From positions 6,188,434 to 6,252,433 of the forward strand of contig CM026573.1 in NCBI GenBank assembly GCA_015143295.1: 64,000 nucleotides of DNA, read 5' to 3'. This document shows positions 49,001 to 56,400 of the stretch, one piece after another (the stretch's first letter is position 1; each line of letters opens with the position of its first letter). The position numbers and the translations under genes were made by a program. The stretch comes from Tetracentron sinense. Lineage: Eukaryota; Streptophyta; Magnoliopsida; Trochodendrales; Trochodendraceae. Below the pieces are notes generated by a model. It worked only from the letters and a program-made list of their open reading frames with translations. It searched no databases and was not told where the DNA came from.

Positions 49001-51792
49001 ATCTACATTTGGGTCATCAATTGGCTTTAGCATAATTCTTGTGCTAAAATGCCTTGCTTCTTCAAAGTAATCCTCAAAAAGGCATTTCAAAGCAAGCTTT
49101 CCGAATAACAGGTCATATGATGACTCCAACATCCTGCATTACAGTGCGAAATATGTCAATTACAACCTTTTTGAACCTCCTAACTACAACACATACTATC
49201 CCTCACCAAGAAACTGATACCAGTAGAAGTTCAGACAAATATAGACAGGAATTTAAATAGCGGATCAACAGTTGATGTCTCTTCTTGGCACCTATAAGGA
49301 TTCACTAATCATGAAATATTGTTACCAATCTGAGCATCGAAATCTTAGGCTACCCCTTTCACTGGCTGTGGACCCAAATACATTCCATTTTGACAGTTTT
49401 CATTTTTCTGACCAGAGAAGCATTGATTATTGAATCGGTTAACTACAACTTGTCCAAGTGAAAGACTCTCAATTGCACTGTTTAAACTTTAAATAATTTT
49501 AAAAAAGCGCATCTATTTTAAGTCTTGGCCAATCCAGAGGTCAATTAACAATAGGATGGTTTGAATTGATGAACGTGTGTTTAAATTGTTTCAATTCTGG
49601 GAGTTGGCGAGATCGCCCAAGAGGGGCGATCGATCGCAGGTAGCGGCGATCGATCCCCCAACCTGCGATCGATCCCCCCTCTTGGGAGATTGATCGCCCG
49701 AAGCGGGATTAGTTACGTAAATTTCTTTTTCCGAGTTTTCCCATATATAAAGACCACTTTGTATTAGGGTTTTATACCAAGAGTTCGTAGAACTGAAGCC
49801 AAGCTATTTCTTTGAGAGGGAGAAATTGTTTGAGAGGCGAGACACTCTTTCTCTTTGCTTTGACTACTAGTGAAGAAGGTACTCTCTCCGTGGAAGTAGC
49901 CCCAGTTGGGTGAACCACGTATATCCTATGTTATTTGTGTGTTTTCTGTTTGTGTTCATTAAGTTCTATTTTCACCACAACGTGAACAAACTTGGGTAAT
50001 GTTGATTTGACTTGCTCCCTGCACGAGGGCTCTTAACTGGATGCTCAAGATCGTCAAAGACATTTGTATTTTTGTTCGCGGCCAATCAAAAGGGCTGGTC
50101 GGGACATTAATTTGTATAATACTGATATACGACAAAGACCTATGACAGCAGAAATATTCTCACAACCTAAGTCCAGTCACTGGTTAAACTAACTCTTTAT
50201 ACAAAAATATAATTTTTTTTTTTTTTTTTTTAAAGGCACATGAAGTCATCCTCAATAAATTACATCACATTGCTATACAAATAATCCTAGGTTCACTGTG
50301 TTAGGAACCTAACCAATACTCCAAAAGAACCTAGAGTGATTATATGAGCGGAAAGCTAGGGTCATAAACCATTGGAGATCACAACATACTACCACGCTCC
50401 GCAGCCATCCTCACCAGCTTTCACTTTGGCTTCTCTCTTTTTATTTATCCCATGGCATTCAGGTAGCCCTTTCCCTTTAGCGGTTCTCACTCTATCCCAT
50501 GGTGTCTAGTTTAGGGGTGTCAACAAGCCGAGCCAGCTCGGCTCGACTTGAAATAAATCGAGCTTGAGATTTTACTTTGGGCTCGTTGAGCCGAGCTAAG
50601 CCTTAAACGTGAGCTCAAAAAATAAACGAGCCGAGGCTGAACAATAGGTGGCTCAGCTCGGCTCGGCTCGATTAATTTTATAATAATACCCTTTAAAAGT
50701 TAAATTTATATTATATATTTAGTATACATTTTTTTTGGTAAAATATATTTATTATACATTAACATAATTATTTTCGTTTAAGTTTTAACTCAAGCTTTCA
50801 CGTGAGTCACATGACATCCCAAAAAAAAAAATTGCCCTTTTAATTTTTTTTAATTGAATTTAGTGCTTATCAATGTATTTTTTAAAAAAACATTATCGAG
50901 CTGAGCCGACCCAAGCTCGAGCTCAATGATTTGTGGATGAGCCGAGCCGAGCCGAGCCGAGCCTGAGCATCTATAAAATTCCAACGAGCCGAGCTGAGCC
51001 TGAGCATCTGTAAAATTCCAATGAGCCGAGCCCAAGCAGTGCCCAGCTCGGCTCGTTGACACCCCTAGTCCAGGTAGTCTGTGGCCCTTTCCCCAAGTTG
51101 CCCCTAAGAGACTCAGAACTCAAAACGTGGTGCCAAATCTGCTAACAGTTAGGAACCTAACCAATATTCCAAAAGGCCCTATGGTGATTAAGGAGGCGAA
51201 AGTTAGGCTCGTATATCATTAGGGATCGTAACACACTCTGCATAGCCAGGATTGCATAGAATCCATGGAAAAATGATTATTACTAGAGTGCCTCTGGGTT
51301 TTATATTTTTCCTGATCTAATTGTTGAAAAGTGATTAAAATATTTAGTTTTTCATAAACAAGTTTGGATAACAACTGATTTAATCAAATTTATAAAATCC
51401 CCCCATTTTAACTAGAACTATCTTAAACAGCTGAGACATGTTTATGAAATAATCGATTATTTTTCCAGTAGTTGAATGTCTAATGATTATATTATAAATG
51501 ATTATGGCTAAAATAATCAAAAATCAAACGCACCCTAAATTTATTGATTTTGTTCATGAGTTAATAGTTGGTGTGATTGTAATGCACTGAAATGATTCGA
51601 AATTGCATGAATTTCCACCAAAACCCACAGTGTTGTAGCCTCAATATTGAATCCAAGAAGAACCAAAAAGCGAGAAAACAGAATTTAGAAAAAAAAAACT
51701 CACCTGGTACGTGCAGCTAGAGGAGGGAAATCAAAGAGAGGTGGAACCAACACCATTGGCGGTGGTGGATCCTTGTTCAATAAGTTTCCCAT
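25049..51792 (-). CDS. OM47: OM47-like mitochondrial outer-membrane beta-barrel protein
   Basis: Fourteen exons keep frame: 51792-51704, 49133-48989, 47376-47309, 47215-47162, 46978-46895, 46790-46705, 41702-41628, 34829-34699, 28710-28669, 26705-26629, 26545-26455, 26378-26297, 25611-25539 and 25217-25049. They give 421 residues, about 47 kDa. Diagnostic stretches include MVLVPPLFDFPPLAARTRML, YYPKYGFGAFGILPLI, SAWLVSRMGRLTVGVQYEP, NPFEENEIVGITNYIDFGFQ and a final PRELRPIGKIL. From memory these match Arabidopsis OM47 (At3g27930), a plant-specific VDAC-like barrel of the mitochondrial outer membrane; the assignment was not searched. Alternating strands such as FSSSIALAFKSWWKPSFTFS fit a barrel, and no signal peptide is seen. 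Its cargo is not established. Coding DNA is only about 5% of a 26.7-kb span; introns 6-8 are 5.0, 6.8 and 6.0 kb and full of mobile elements. Confidence 0.9.
26917..27389. mobile_element. hAT-type foldback element, GTAACAAAGTC family (copy 1)
   Basis: In OM47 intron 9. Inverted ends CATAGTAACAAAGTC and GACTTTGTTACTCTG, flanked by CTTCAAAA and CTACAAAA (7 of 8). Inside the ends lie CGAATAAT, TCGCGAATTTCACGAATTAT and similar phrases. A second, oppositely oriented copy is at 35710-36136. Confidence 0.7.
28826..29120. repeat. GTTAAAGGCATCACCTAGGCG repeat fragment
   Basis: In OM47 intron 8. Opens with GTTAAAGGCATCACC and several CCTAGGC/GCCTAGG phrases, then AT-rich sequence. A sister copy in the same orientation starts at 32687 on the other side of the Gypsy LTR relic. 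Ends not resolved. Confidence 0.35.
30310..31050. repeat. Tandem array, about seven units of 105 bp
   Basis: The phrase GGTGTGATTAATAGTCACT starts at 30321, 30427, 30532, 30635, 30742, 30846 and 30951, spacing 103-107 bp. Each unit continues with GGGACACATGTCTAACTCTA, then TTAACTAGAGTTAAAAA. Units are highly alike; a decayed unit follows at about 31030-31080. Confidence 0.92.
31422..31476 (+). pseudogene. Captured first-exon-like fragment inside the hAT element
   Basis: An ATG at 31422 opens 18 codons (MAMENAMTARAMITGGGT) followed at 31477 by GTATGT, a good donor. GC-rich coding-like sequence and a CT-rich downstream stretch contrast with the AT-rich element around it. It looks like the start of a host gene picked up by the element. 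I do not recognise the source. Confidence 0.35.
32687..33190. repeat. GTTAAAGGCAATCACCTAGG repeat fragment (sister of 28826)
   Basis: Same opening phrase and orientation as at 28826, then AT-rich sequence, then CT-rich sequence at 32950-33130 (TCTCTCTCTCCC, CCCCTCCCC). A short TTCTCAG acceptor-like site at about 32901 precedes an AAGAAGATGGAAG phrase. No supported gene. Confidence 0.3.
33690..33990 (-). mobile_element. RTE-type LINE 3' end fragment
   Basis: Minus strand reads ECSKRSIGRQKMNWVEIVRK and then DRMECRTRF, the end of the plant RTE reverse-transcriptase ORF (consensus GRPK-x-x-W-x-EVV-x-KD, then LDR-x-x-WR). It is followed by GGGATAAGGC and an ATGATGATAA tail at about 33715, the usual RTE 3' signature. 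5'-truncated, in OM47 intron 8. Confidence 0.7.
34035..34519. mobile_element. hAT-type foldback element, GGTTCG motif family
   Basis: Inverted ends CAATGTTACCTGGTTCG and CGAACTAGGTAACACTG, flanked by GTATTAAT (34027-34034) and GTATAAAT (34520-34527), 7 of 8. About 20 copies of GGTTCG/CGAACC/TTCGCC crowd both halves around an AT-rich centre. 485 bp, OM47 intron 8. The host sequence TATAAATACACAAACAGTT occurs on both sides (33995 and 34521), a longer local repeat. Confidence 0.8.
35350..35640. repeat. Degenerate GTATC-type foldback fragment
   Basis: In OM47 intron 7; scattered GTATCG, GATATCG-like and CGATATT phrases (for example TATGTATCG at 35389, CGGTCGATATTG at 35586) resemble the element families at 16948 and 29867. 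Ends are not clear. Confidence 0.35.
35710..36136. mobile_element. hAT-type foldback element, GTAACAAAGTC family (copy 2, inverted)
   Basis: Reverse-oriented relative of the element at 26917: CATACTAACAAAAACAAAG at the left, TTTGTTACTATG at the right, and shared internal GGAATAATT, GAATTATTCG and CGAATTTT-like phrases. Flanking 8-mers match only in their last five bases (TCAAA), so it is older. In OM47 intron 7, preceded by a run of about 13 G. Confidence 0.55.
36903..39175 (+). pseudogene. hAT transposase pseudogene (BED finger plus DUF659-type core), interrupted by a TRIM
   Basis: Pieces of a plant hAT transposase in order: LTGGFINVHIYLKCPREI (about 37080-37130, BED zinc-finger tail); YGVTLMCDG, then PTKLSLINFLVYGDG (about 37830-37915); TPCASQCINLMLKDF (about 38068-38112) with KNMVEQAQKLTSY; WVLSLMRE; SILSQNPGLRMPTSDRW; and YYYNHVFHNYN near 39100. 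Several stops and frame shifts separate them. The C-terminal dimerisation region is missing. A TRIM (38617-39061) sits inside. A 27-bp direct repeat at 36911 onward (CCATTAAAGAAGACAAAAGA) lies at the start. A dead remnant of an autonomous-type element in OM47 intron 7. Confidence 0.75.
38617..39061 (-). mobile_element. TRIM/SMART-class mini LTR element
   Basis: Two direct LTRs of about 188 bp (38617-38804 and 38875-39061), each TGTCACACC...CCTACA on the minus strand, flank only 70 bp. That 70 bp holds TGGTATCAGAG (minus strand, 38868-38858), the initiator Met-tRNA primer site, and a purine-rich tract before the other LTR. It has no genes. Beyond the outer LTR, 39062-39075 again matches the start of the 70-bp interior, suggesting part of a second tandem unit. 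LTRs are roughly 85-90% alike by eye, so moderately old. Nested in the hAT pseudogene. Confidence 0.85.
39375..39723. mobile_element. hAT-type foldback element, CTCG motif family, perfect 8-bp TSD
   Basis: Begins CAGTGTTACAAATCTCG, ends GAGATTTGTAAGAATG, and is flanked by exact CTTTTAAC at 39367-39374 and 39724-39731. CTCG/CGAG and TTTCTCG copies fill both halves. 349 bp, noncoding, OM47 intron 7. The exact duplication makes it one of the younger elements here. Confidence 0.85.
39780..39915. repeat. GTATCC/ATACGT repeat fragment
   Basis: Scattered GTATCC, ATACGTAC and CGATACTC phrases at 39770-39905, ending TACTTTAAAACATGG. Looks like a decayed relative of the GTATCG family; ends not found. 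Confidence 0.3.
39920..41627. other. OM47 intron 7, unassigned part
   Basis: No exon, RNA gene or clear repeat end was recognised between the GTATCC fragment and exon 7. The short open frames here have no family signature. Confidence 0.5.
42300..42935. repeat. Decayed minisatellite in OM47 intron 6
   Basis: An imperfect unit of about 55-65 bp recurs around ten times. Its core is GGTGCCAATGCACCATTA followed by CCAAC and A-rich AAAGAA. Examples begin near 42305, 42368, 42402, 42598, 42648, 42700, 42765 and 42815. A retroelement-tail-like block (42448-42570) has inserted into the array. Confidence 0.65.
42448..42570 (-). mobile_element. Retroelement 3' tail repeat (copy 2)
   Basis: The minus strand resembles the block at 15812-15910: GTTTACTCCCTTGTAAACT, then a CTCTT-rich part, then GATTACCGATCAAGAAAAA. 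It lies inside the minisatellite, so it arrived after the array formed. Confidence 0.4.
44435..46627. mobile_element. Complete solo LTR, Copia (Angela/Tork-like), with 5-bp TSD
   Basis: Starts TGTTGGACATATATGCCCTC and ends ACTTTCA, flanked by exact CATCA at 44430-44434 and 46628-46632. 2193 bp. The opening resembles the TGTTGGAAATATGCCCTAGA start of Angela-type Copia LTRs (from memory). No internal genes on either side, so it is a solo LTR left by recombination; it looks whole. It lies in OM47 intron 6, 77 bp from exon 6. It contains an (AT)n run at 45143-45166. Confidence 0.8.
48595..48735 (+). mobile_element. RTE-type LINE 3' end with a trinucleotide tail
   Basis: Plus strand reads FNRMEWWNRIRVADFKYLG then stop, the last residues of a plant RTE ORF (LDR-x-EWR-x-RIHVADP). 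It is followed by GGATAAGGCATTGATGATGA and GACGACGAC, the usual (ATG)n-type tail. Strongly 5'-truncated. In OM47 intron 2. Confidence 0.8.
49563..50120 (+). mobile_element. Copia-like LTR relic with clustered GCGATCGATC palindromes
   Basis: Contains a promoter-like CATATATAAAGACC at 49741, a GAGAG-rich leader and GTGAACCACGTATATCC at 49910, a phrase typical of the transcribed part of Copia LTRs. Upstream at 49605-49700, GCGATCGATC or GATCGATCGC occurs about five times within 90 bp. No genes; boundaries approximate. In OM47 intron 1. Confidence 0.4.
50299..51250 (-). mobile_element. TRIM-related relic, host of a nested hAT foldback
   Basis: The phrase TTAGGAACCTAACCAATACT at 50301 recurs at 51149; it resembles the LTR end of the TRIM at 38617 (TAGGACATCTAACCAATACT). 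Between them, after removing the hAT at 50512-51067, is about 0.3 kb with a degraded primer-site-like GATTTGGCACCACG on the minus strand near 51135. Probably a decayed member of a related TRIM family. In OM47 intron 1. Confidence 0.4.
50512..51067. mobile_element. hAT-type foldback element, GAGCCGAGC motif family
   Basis: Inverted ends TAGGGGTGTCAACAAGCCG and GGCTCGTTGACACCCCTA, flanked by GTCTAGTT and GTCCAGGT (6 of 8). About 20 copies of GAGCC/GGCTC and AGCTCG fill both arms around an AT-rich centre. The tandem GCCGAGCCGAGCC at 50942 gives a spurious open frame. The duplication is more diverged than in others, so it is older. Confidence 0.8.
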
Positions 51793-51930
51793 CTCTCTCT
51801 CTCTCTCTCAAATTGCTTTGAAAATGGTCACAGAAATGAATCCCATGATCACTGAGAGAGTGTCTGGAATGAGATCCGAAAATTCAGAACCCTCTCTCTA
51901 CCCTTTCCGCTCGACGACACGTTCAAAAGC
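51793..51930 (-). promoter_or_regulatory. OM47: OM47 leader with (CT)n tract
   Basis: Just upstream of the OM47 ATG the minus strand has GAGAGAGAGAGAG (51793-51809), then a CT-rich leader to about 51925. No TATA box was picked out. Confidence 0.4.
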
Positions 51931-51959
51931 AAAATCTTAGTGACTTGGCAGTTGGCACT

Positions 51960-52380
51960 AGGCAACGGGGATGGGCCGGGCTGCTGCCCAAAAACGGCCC
52001 CATTTTTAGGAGTAGGGCTTGTCTCAATAAGTAAAAGCCCGCATGATTTAGGGTCAGCCTATGGTTGTTTAATTAAAGCACAATATATATAATATGTTTT
52101 TATGCTTTAAACTTAAATTTTACCTTCGTGAAATTATATTTTTAGCTTTAATGAGATGTATGTTTTTTTTTTAATTAAAACAACTTATTTTAAAAAGAGG
52201 GAAAAAAAGGCTTGTTAACCATTTTATAAGCCCGGCCCAGTTCATATTAGGGTTGAGCTAGGACTTGATACCTTCATGCCCAATAGGGATTGGGCCCGGC
52301 TTCGTTCAATACTTTTCTCTTAGGGATGGGCCTGAACAACCCCTAAACCGGTCCAAGCCCAACCCATTGAAAGCCCTAAA
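51960..52380. repeat. GGGCC/GGCCC-rich foldback relic in the OM47 upstream region
   Basis: GATGGGCCGGGCTGCTGCCC at 51970 and CCGGTCCAAGCCCAACCC at 52350 bracket an AT-rich centre, with GCCCGGCCCAG and GGGCCCGGC between. Same style as 20969-21585. Ends are diffuse. Confidence 0.45.
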
Positions 52381-53427
52381 TGCTACCATTTTTTTTTTAT
52401 ATTAGAGCCACATGTAGCAATTAAACACTTATGTGCCCAAACTAGGTTTTTTTTTTTTTTTGTAAAGGGCTTAAATATGAACTTCCAATGTGTAGCCCAT
52501 AGGTCCCTGCGGCTTCCAATGAACCCAAAAACAAAGGATGGGGAGGGGCTTACATTCGAATTCATTCAATACTTTCATGAGAAAATTATCAATATCATGT
52601 CATGTTAAGGTAATCATTTATGAGATGAATAAAGTTGGTTTGCATCATGGTCTAGTTAGTGGTCAGTACGCATTTAGGCTATGTGATAAAAACAAAGGAC
52701 AATGAATGTCCTACCATTCATTATGATATCTTTTTTTCTAGGTAGTTGAAATACGGTAAGGTTGCAACTTCATTTAAGTTTGGTTAGCAGTGATTAGAGG
52801 GTTCGAGAGTCCATTTAGGTTTGGTTAGCCGTGATTAGTGGGTTAGAGAGCTGACCGCGGACTTATAAGTACAAGGGTTAAAACAATAGCAACGGTTATA
52901 ATCACATCGGTTATAATCACATCTTCTCCATCATGAATTATGCGTACTCATGTAGACAAAGCCCCTTTAACTGCCCTTCAACTATGGTTAAAAAGTTTTG
53001 ACCCCTGGTTTTTTTTTCCTTTTAAAAATCAAGGCTAGATGCTTTATACTTGAGGGTTAGTGTATCTTAACCACAGTTAAAGGGAATTTTTAAAAAAAAA
53101 GGAATATGTGGTGAAAACAAAGGGGGACGAGACGGCTTCTCCCCTCCTCGTCCAAGGAGGAGATTATTTCCCTTTCCCAGGTTAGGGTATCTAAATAATT
53201 GGACAAAGATCCTGACAAATACGGAGGGTTCATGTTGAAGAGATTACCTTAAAATAGTGAAATTAAGAGCTCAATTACCAAGCAAATGAAAGGAAATGTT
53301 TTTCGTTCCGATCTGAATCAGTTAACAACACAATGCCATAAAAGGTTCATATTTGAACACATGAATCTAAAGAAGAAAAGAAAAATATGGTACATATGGC
53401 ATAGTACATAATTCCAGAGAAAAATGC
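52381..53427. other. Intergenic between OM47 and the kinase 3' end
   Basis: No gene seen. 52770-52850 has a near duplication around TTAGGTTTGGTTAGC-GTGATTAG. 53025-53095 carries the dispersed phrase ...GAGGGTTAGTGTATCTTAACCACAG-TTAA also seen near 4500, 31060 and 63020. Confidence 0.5.
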
Positions 53428-56400
53428 CTAGGCTTTTAAAGAAGTGGACTTACGAACAGCGATACACCTTGGGATGCATCGCAGAAAAGTCTGTTGTTGG
53501 GAAGGTTTGTAGGAAGAGAAAAATGTTGGATCCTGTTCAAGGGACTCTGTATAACATTCAAGAGTTGAGACAATCTCTTCAAAGTGTGGCCGTTTATCTG
53601 GGTTACTTGACCAGCATCGACTGATGAGATGACTGAACGCCATCGGGCAAGAGGCGGGCAACGGTGGTCTTTCATTCTGCATTAACACAACTCATATAAG
53701 AAACAATTAATTTATGAAGTTTGCCTCTTATGGAGAAATATTTTCAGAGAAATATGACTTGGTTCATCTCCATTCACATCAATCAGATTAGCTTGGCTCC
53801 AGAGGACTACTTTTGTAAAGCCTTGGTTTCAAGGACTTTTTTTTCTTTTTCTTTTTGTGTCTATTTCCTTATGGAGGCCAACACAAAATGGGGGCAAAGT
53901 AAGCCAAGCAATGCAATTTTACAATTTTCATAACTAATCCAAAATTAATTAGCACTTTCAAGTAATTCTTCATACACAGTAGAAACAGACATAGAAACCC
54001 GGTCACCTTGAGATAGAACAAATTTCTAGTCAGTAATCTAAACTAGAGGAACATTTTCTATAAATATTATCAGTTGGTTAGGCAAATTTTAATTTTCAAC
54101 AACAATGACTAGATGAATCGTGTTTTTGATATTCTGTTGGAGTTGGTGTCGGACTGTCCTAGGCATATGATGACTAAAGCTAACATACTCTTAAGTAATT
54201 CTAGACCTTAGAAATGAGCTCACCACATAAAACAGTAATTTTATCATCTTTGAACACGTGTTTACAAAAGCTCTGGTCATGATGAATAGTAAAATGGAAT
54301 CTGAAACTGTAGCAGATACAGAGTTCCTAGTTCGATAGGCAGCTAATGTGGATTGTGTCTACTTTCAAGAGTTTCTTCAGGTGAAAATCTCTTTGCAACT
54401 GTTCACACAAGACTGGAAACCGGATTAAGGAGGGAAAAAGAAGCACAAAGGATGTTAAAATGTTAGATGTTACCATTGTAATTGAGTTAAGAACTAGAAC
54501 ATGCTGGAAGGTTCTCTTCTGATTAGTCAAGAAAAGAGAAACTATAAGTCCGGTTTATAATGTCAATACTTCATATGCACAACATATATTAGTATATGCC
54601 AAATATGATTTATAGATATGTCCAGTCTATTAGGTTCCGATCTTTTGGTAGAACTTTTAAAGTCCGGAACATTGATATTTTAGACCAACAGGCAAGAGTA
54701 TGGGAGGAGAGGGGAGAGTTTCTAACTCTTTCACACAATGGTATCTCAGATTTATCAGGTTCAATCTAATTAGAAGTTCCACATGTATTAAAAAATCCGA
54801 AATTTTTGTTGGAACTTGAAAGTTCCATATTTGGAGAACTTTTGCACTCTATGGAATAATATAGTTCTAGACATTAAGTAAAATTAGGCATGAAACAATG
54901 AAATTTCTAGACTTTAAAAGCTCCACCGAAAGAACAGGGCCTTAGAGATAGTTTAGAGAATCTCTAATATTCAGCATAACAAAAGACTCTACCTACATGG
55001 AACAGAAAGGATGCTATAAAATAACAGGGATGGAAGAAAAATATCAAAATCTTCATTACCAATCAAAAAAAACATATCAAAATCTTAATAACCTCTTTTA
55101 TAGCCTCCTATTTCTACAAGATTCTGAACGTACAAAATATCTTCGTTAACCCAACATCCTAAACAACTCTTGTTAGAAGGTAGATTCTCTTCAAAATTAG
55201 GAGTTTGTCAACTTGCTTTGTACATAGGGGATGACCTACTTTCAATATAATCTTACATTGCTGAATACAAAAAACTCATCTGTTGAAAATTAAGAACCTT
55301 CGATTTCTTTTTCAAATAACCCATTTAAATCAATTTATAAAGTATCATACTCCAATTAGAGAAATGGATAATGACATTGCTAGTACTAAATGCATCTGCG
55401 CACCTGTGTCATGCTTGGGCATGTCTGATTGATTGAACTGCCTGTGTTATTGTAATCTGCAATATTGACTGTGGACCTGTGATTTTGGCCGCTTGTAGAC
55501 TTGTAGTTGCATCACTTGATTGAAGATTTATCTGATAGAGCTACTTATTTTCTTGCCTTCTGTTGCACTTCCCAGCAATATAGGGAATCATGATCCTTGT
55601 ACATCCAGAATTGGATATGTAGAAGGCATACCACTGATGACTGTATTAGAGATAGTTTAGAGAATACTGAGTGGTGTAATTAGGTGAGATGAGATACACT
55701 ATCTCATCTCATAGGTAGATTTGAATTTGAAAAAGATTAGGATTTATTGTTTTGATTTGATTGCTGTTTATTGACAGTCTTTAATGTATCATGGCTGAGT
55801 AGTAGAGGAACTAACTCAAAGTATGGAGGGTTTGGAGGTTTAAGCATTGTGGTAACAAATGCTTCATAACCTGATCCAAGACCTTTGAGTAAACCAAACA
55901 CTTTTTGGCGGTCGTGTACAGGCTTGCCGATGGAAGATAAGTCATCACAGATGCTCTTGAACACACGCACGTACTTGGGCATGGTAGATGAGGCCTTATA
56001 AATGAGCTGTAGTGAAGGCAGAATTCTCTCTCCTGTGACCCTCGTGCAAAGTGATTGAGAAGGGCATTCCATACATCGGAAGAGGTTTCAAGTCCAATAG
56101 CCATGTGGCCTTATCACATGCAATCAAACCAATGAATCCTAATCTTTTTCAAATTCAAATCTACCTATGAGATGAGATAGAGTGTATCTCATCTTACCTT
56201 ATTACACCACTCAGTATTCTCTAAACTATCTCTAACAGTGAATACCTTGTGTAATTCAAACTTCCAGATATTCATTCCCATGCTTTTGATTTATTGGTGG
56301 ACATCAACAAGAAGTTACTGATTTTTCAGATTATATGTTTCTACAGCTGGTAGGGCTTGAACTGTTTTCAATCAAAATTAGGCAAAAACAGTGCCAAACT

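Noticed and set aside
50850-51062. Open frame rich in AQLGS/ARLGSA repeats
   Set aside because: It is the translation of GAGCCGAGC repeats in the hAT foldback element.
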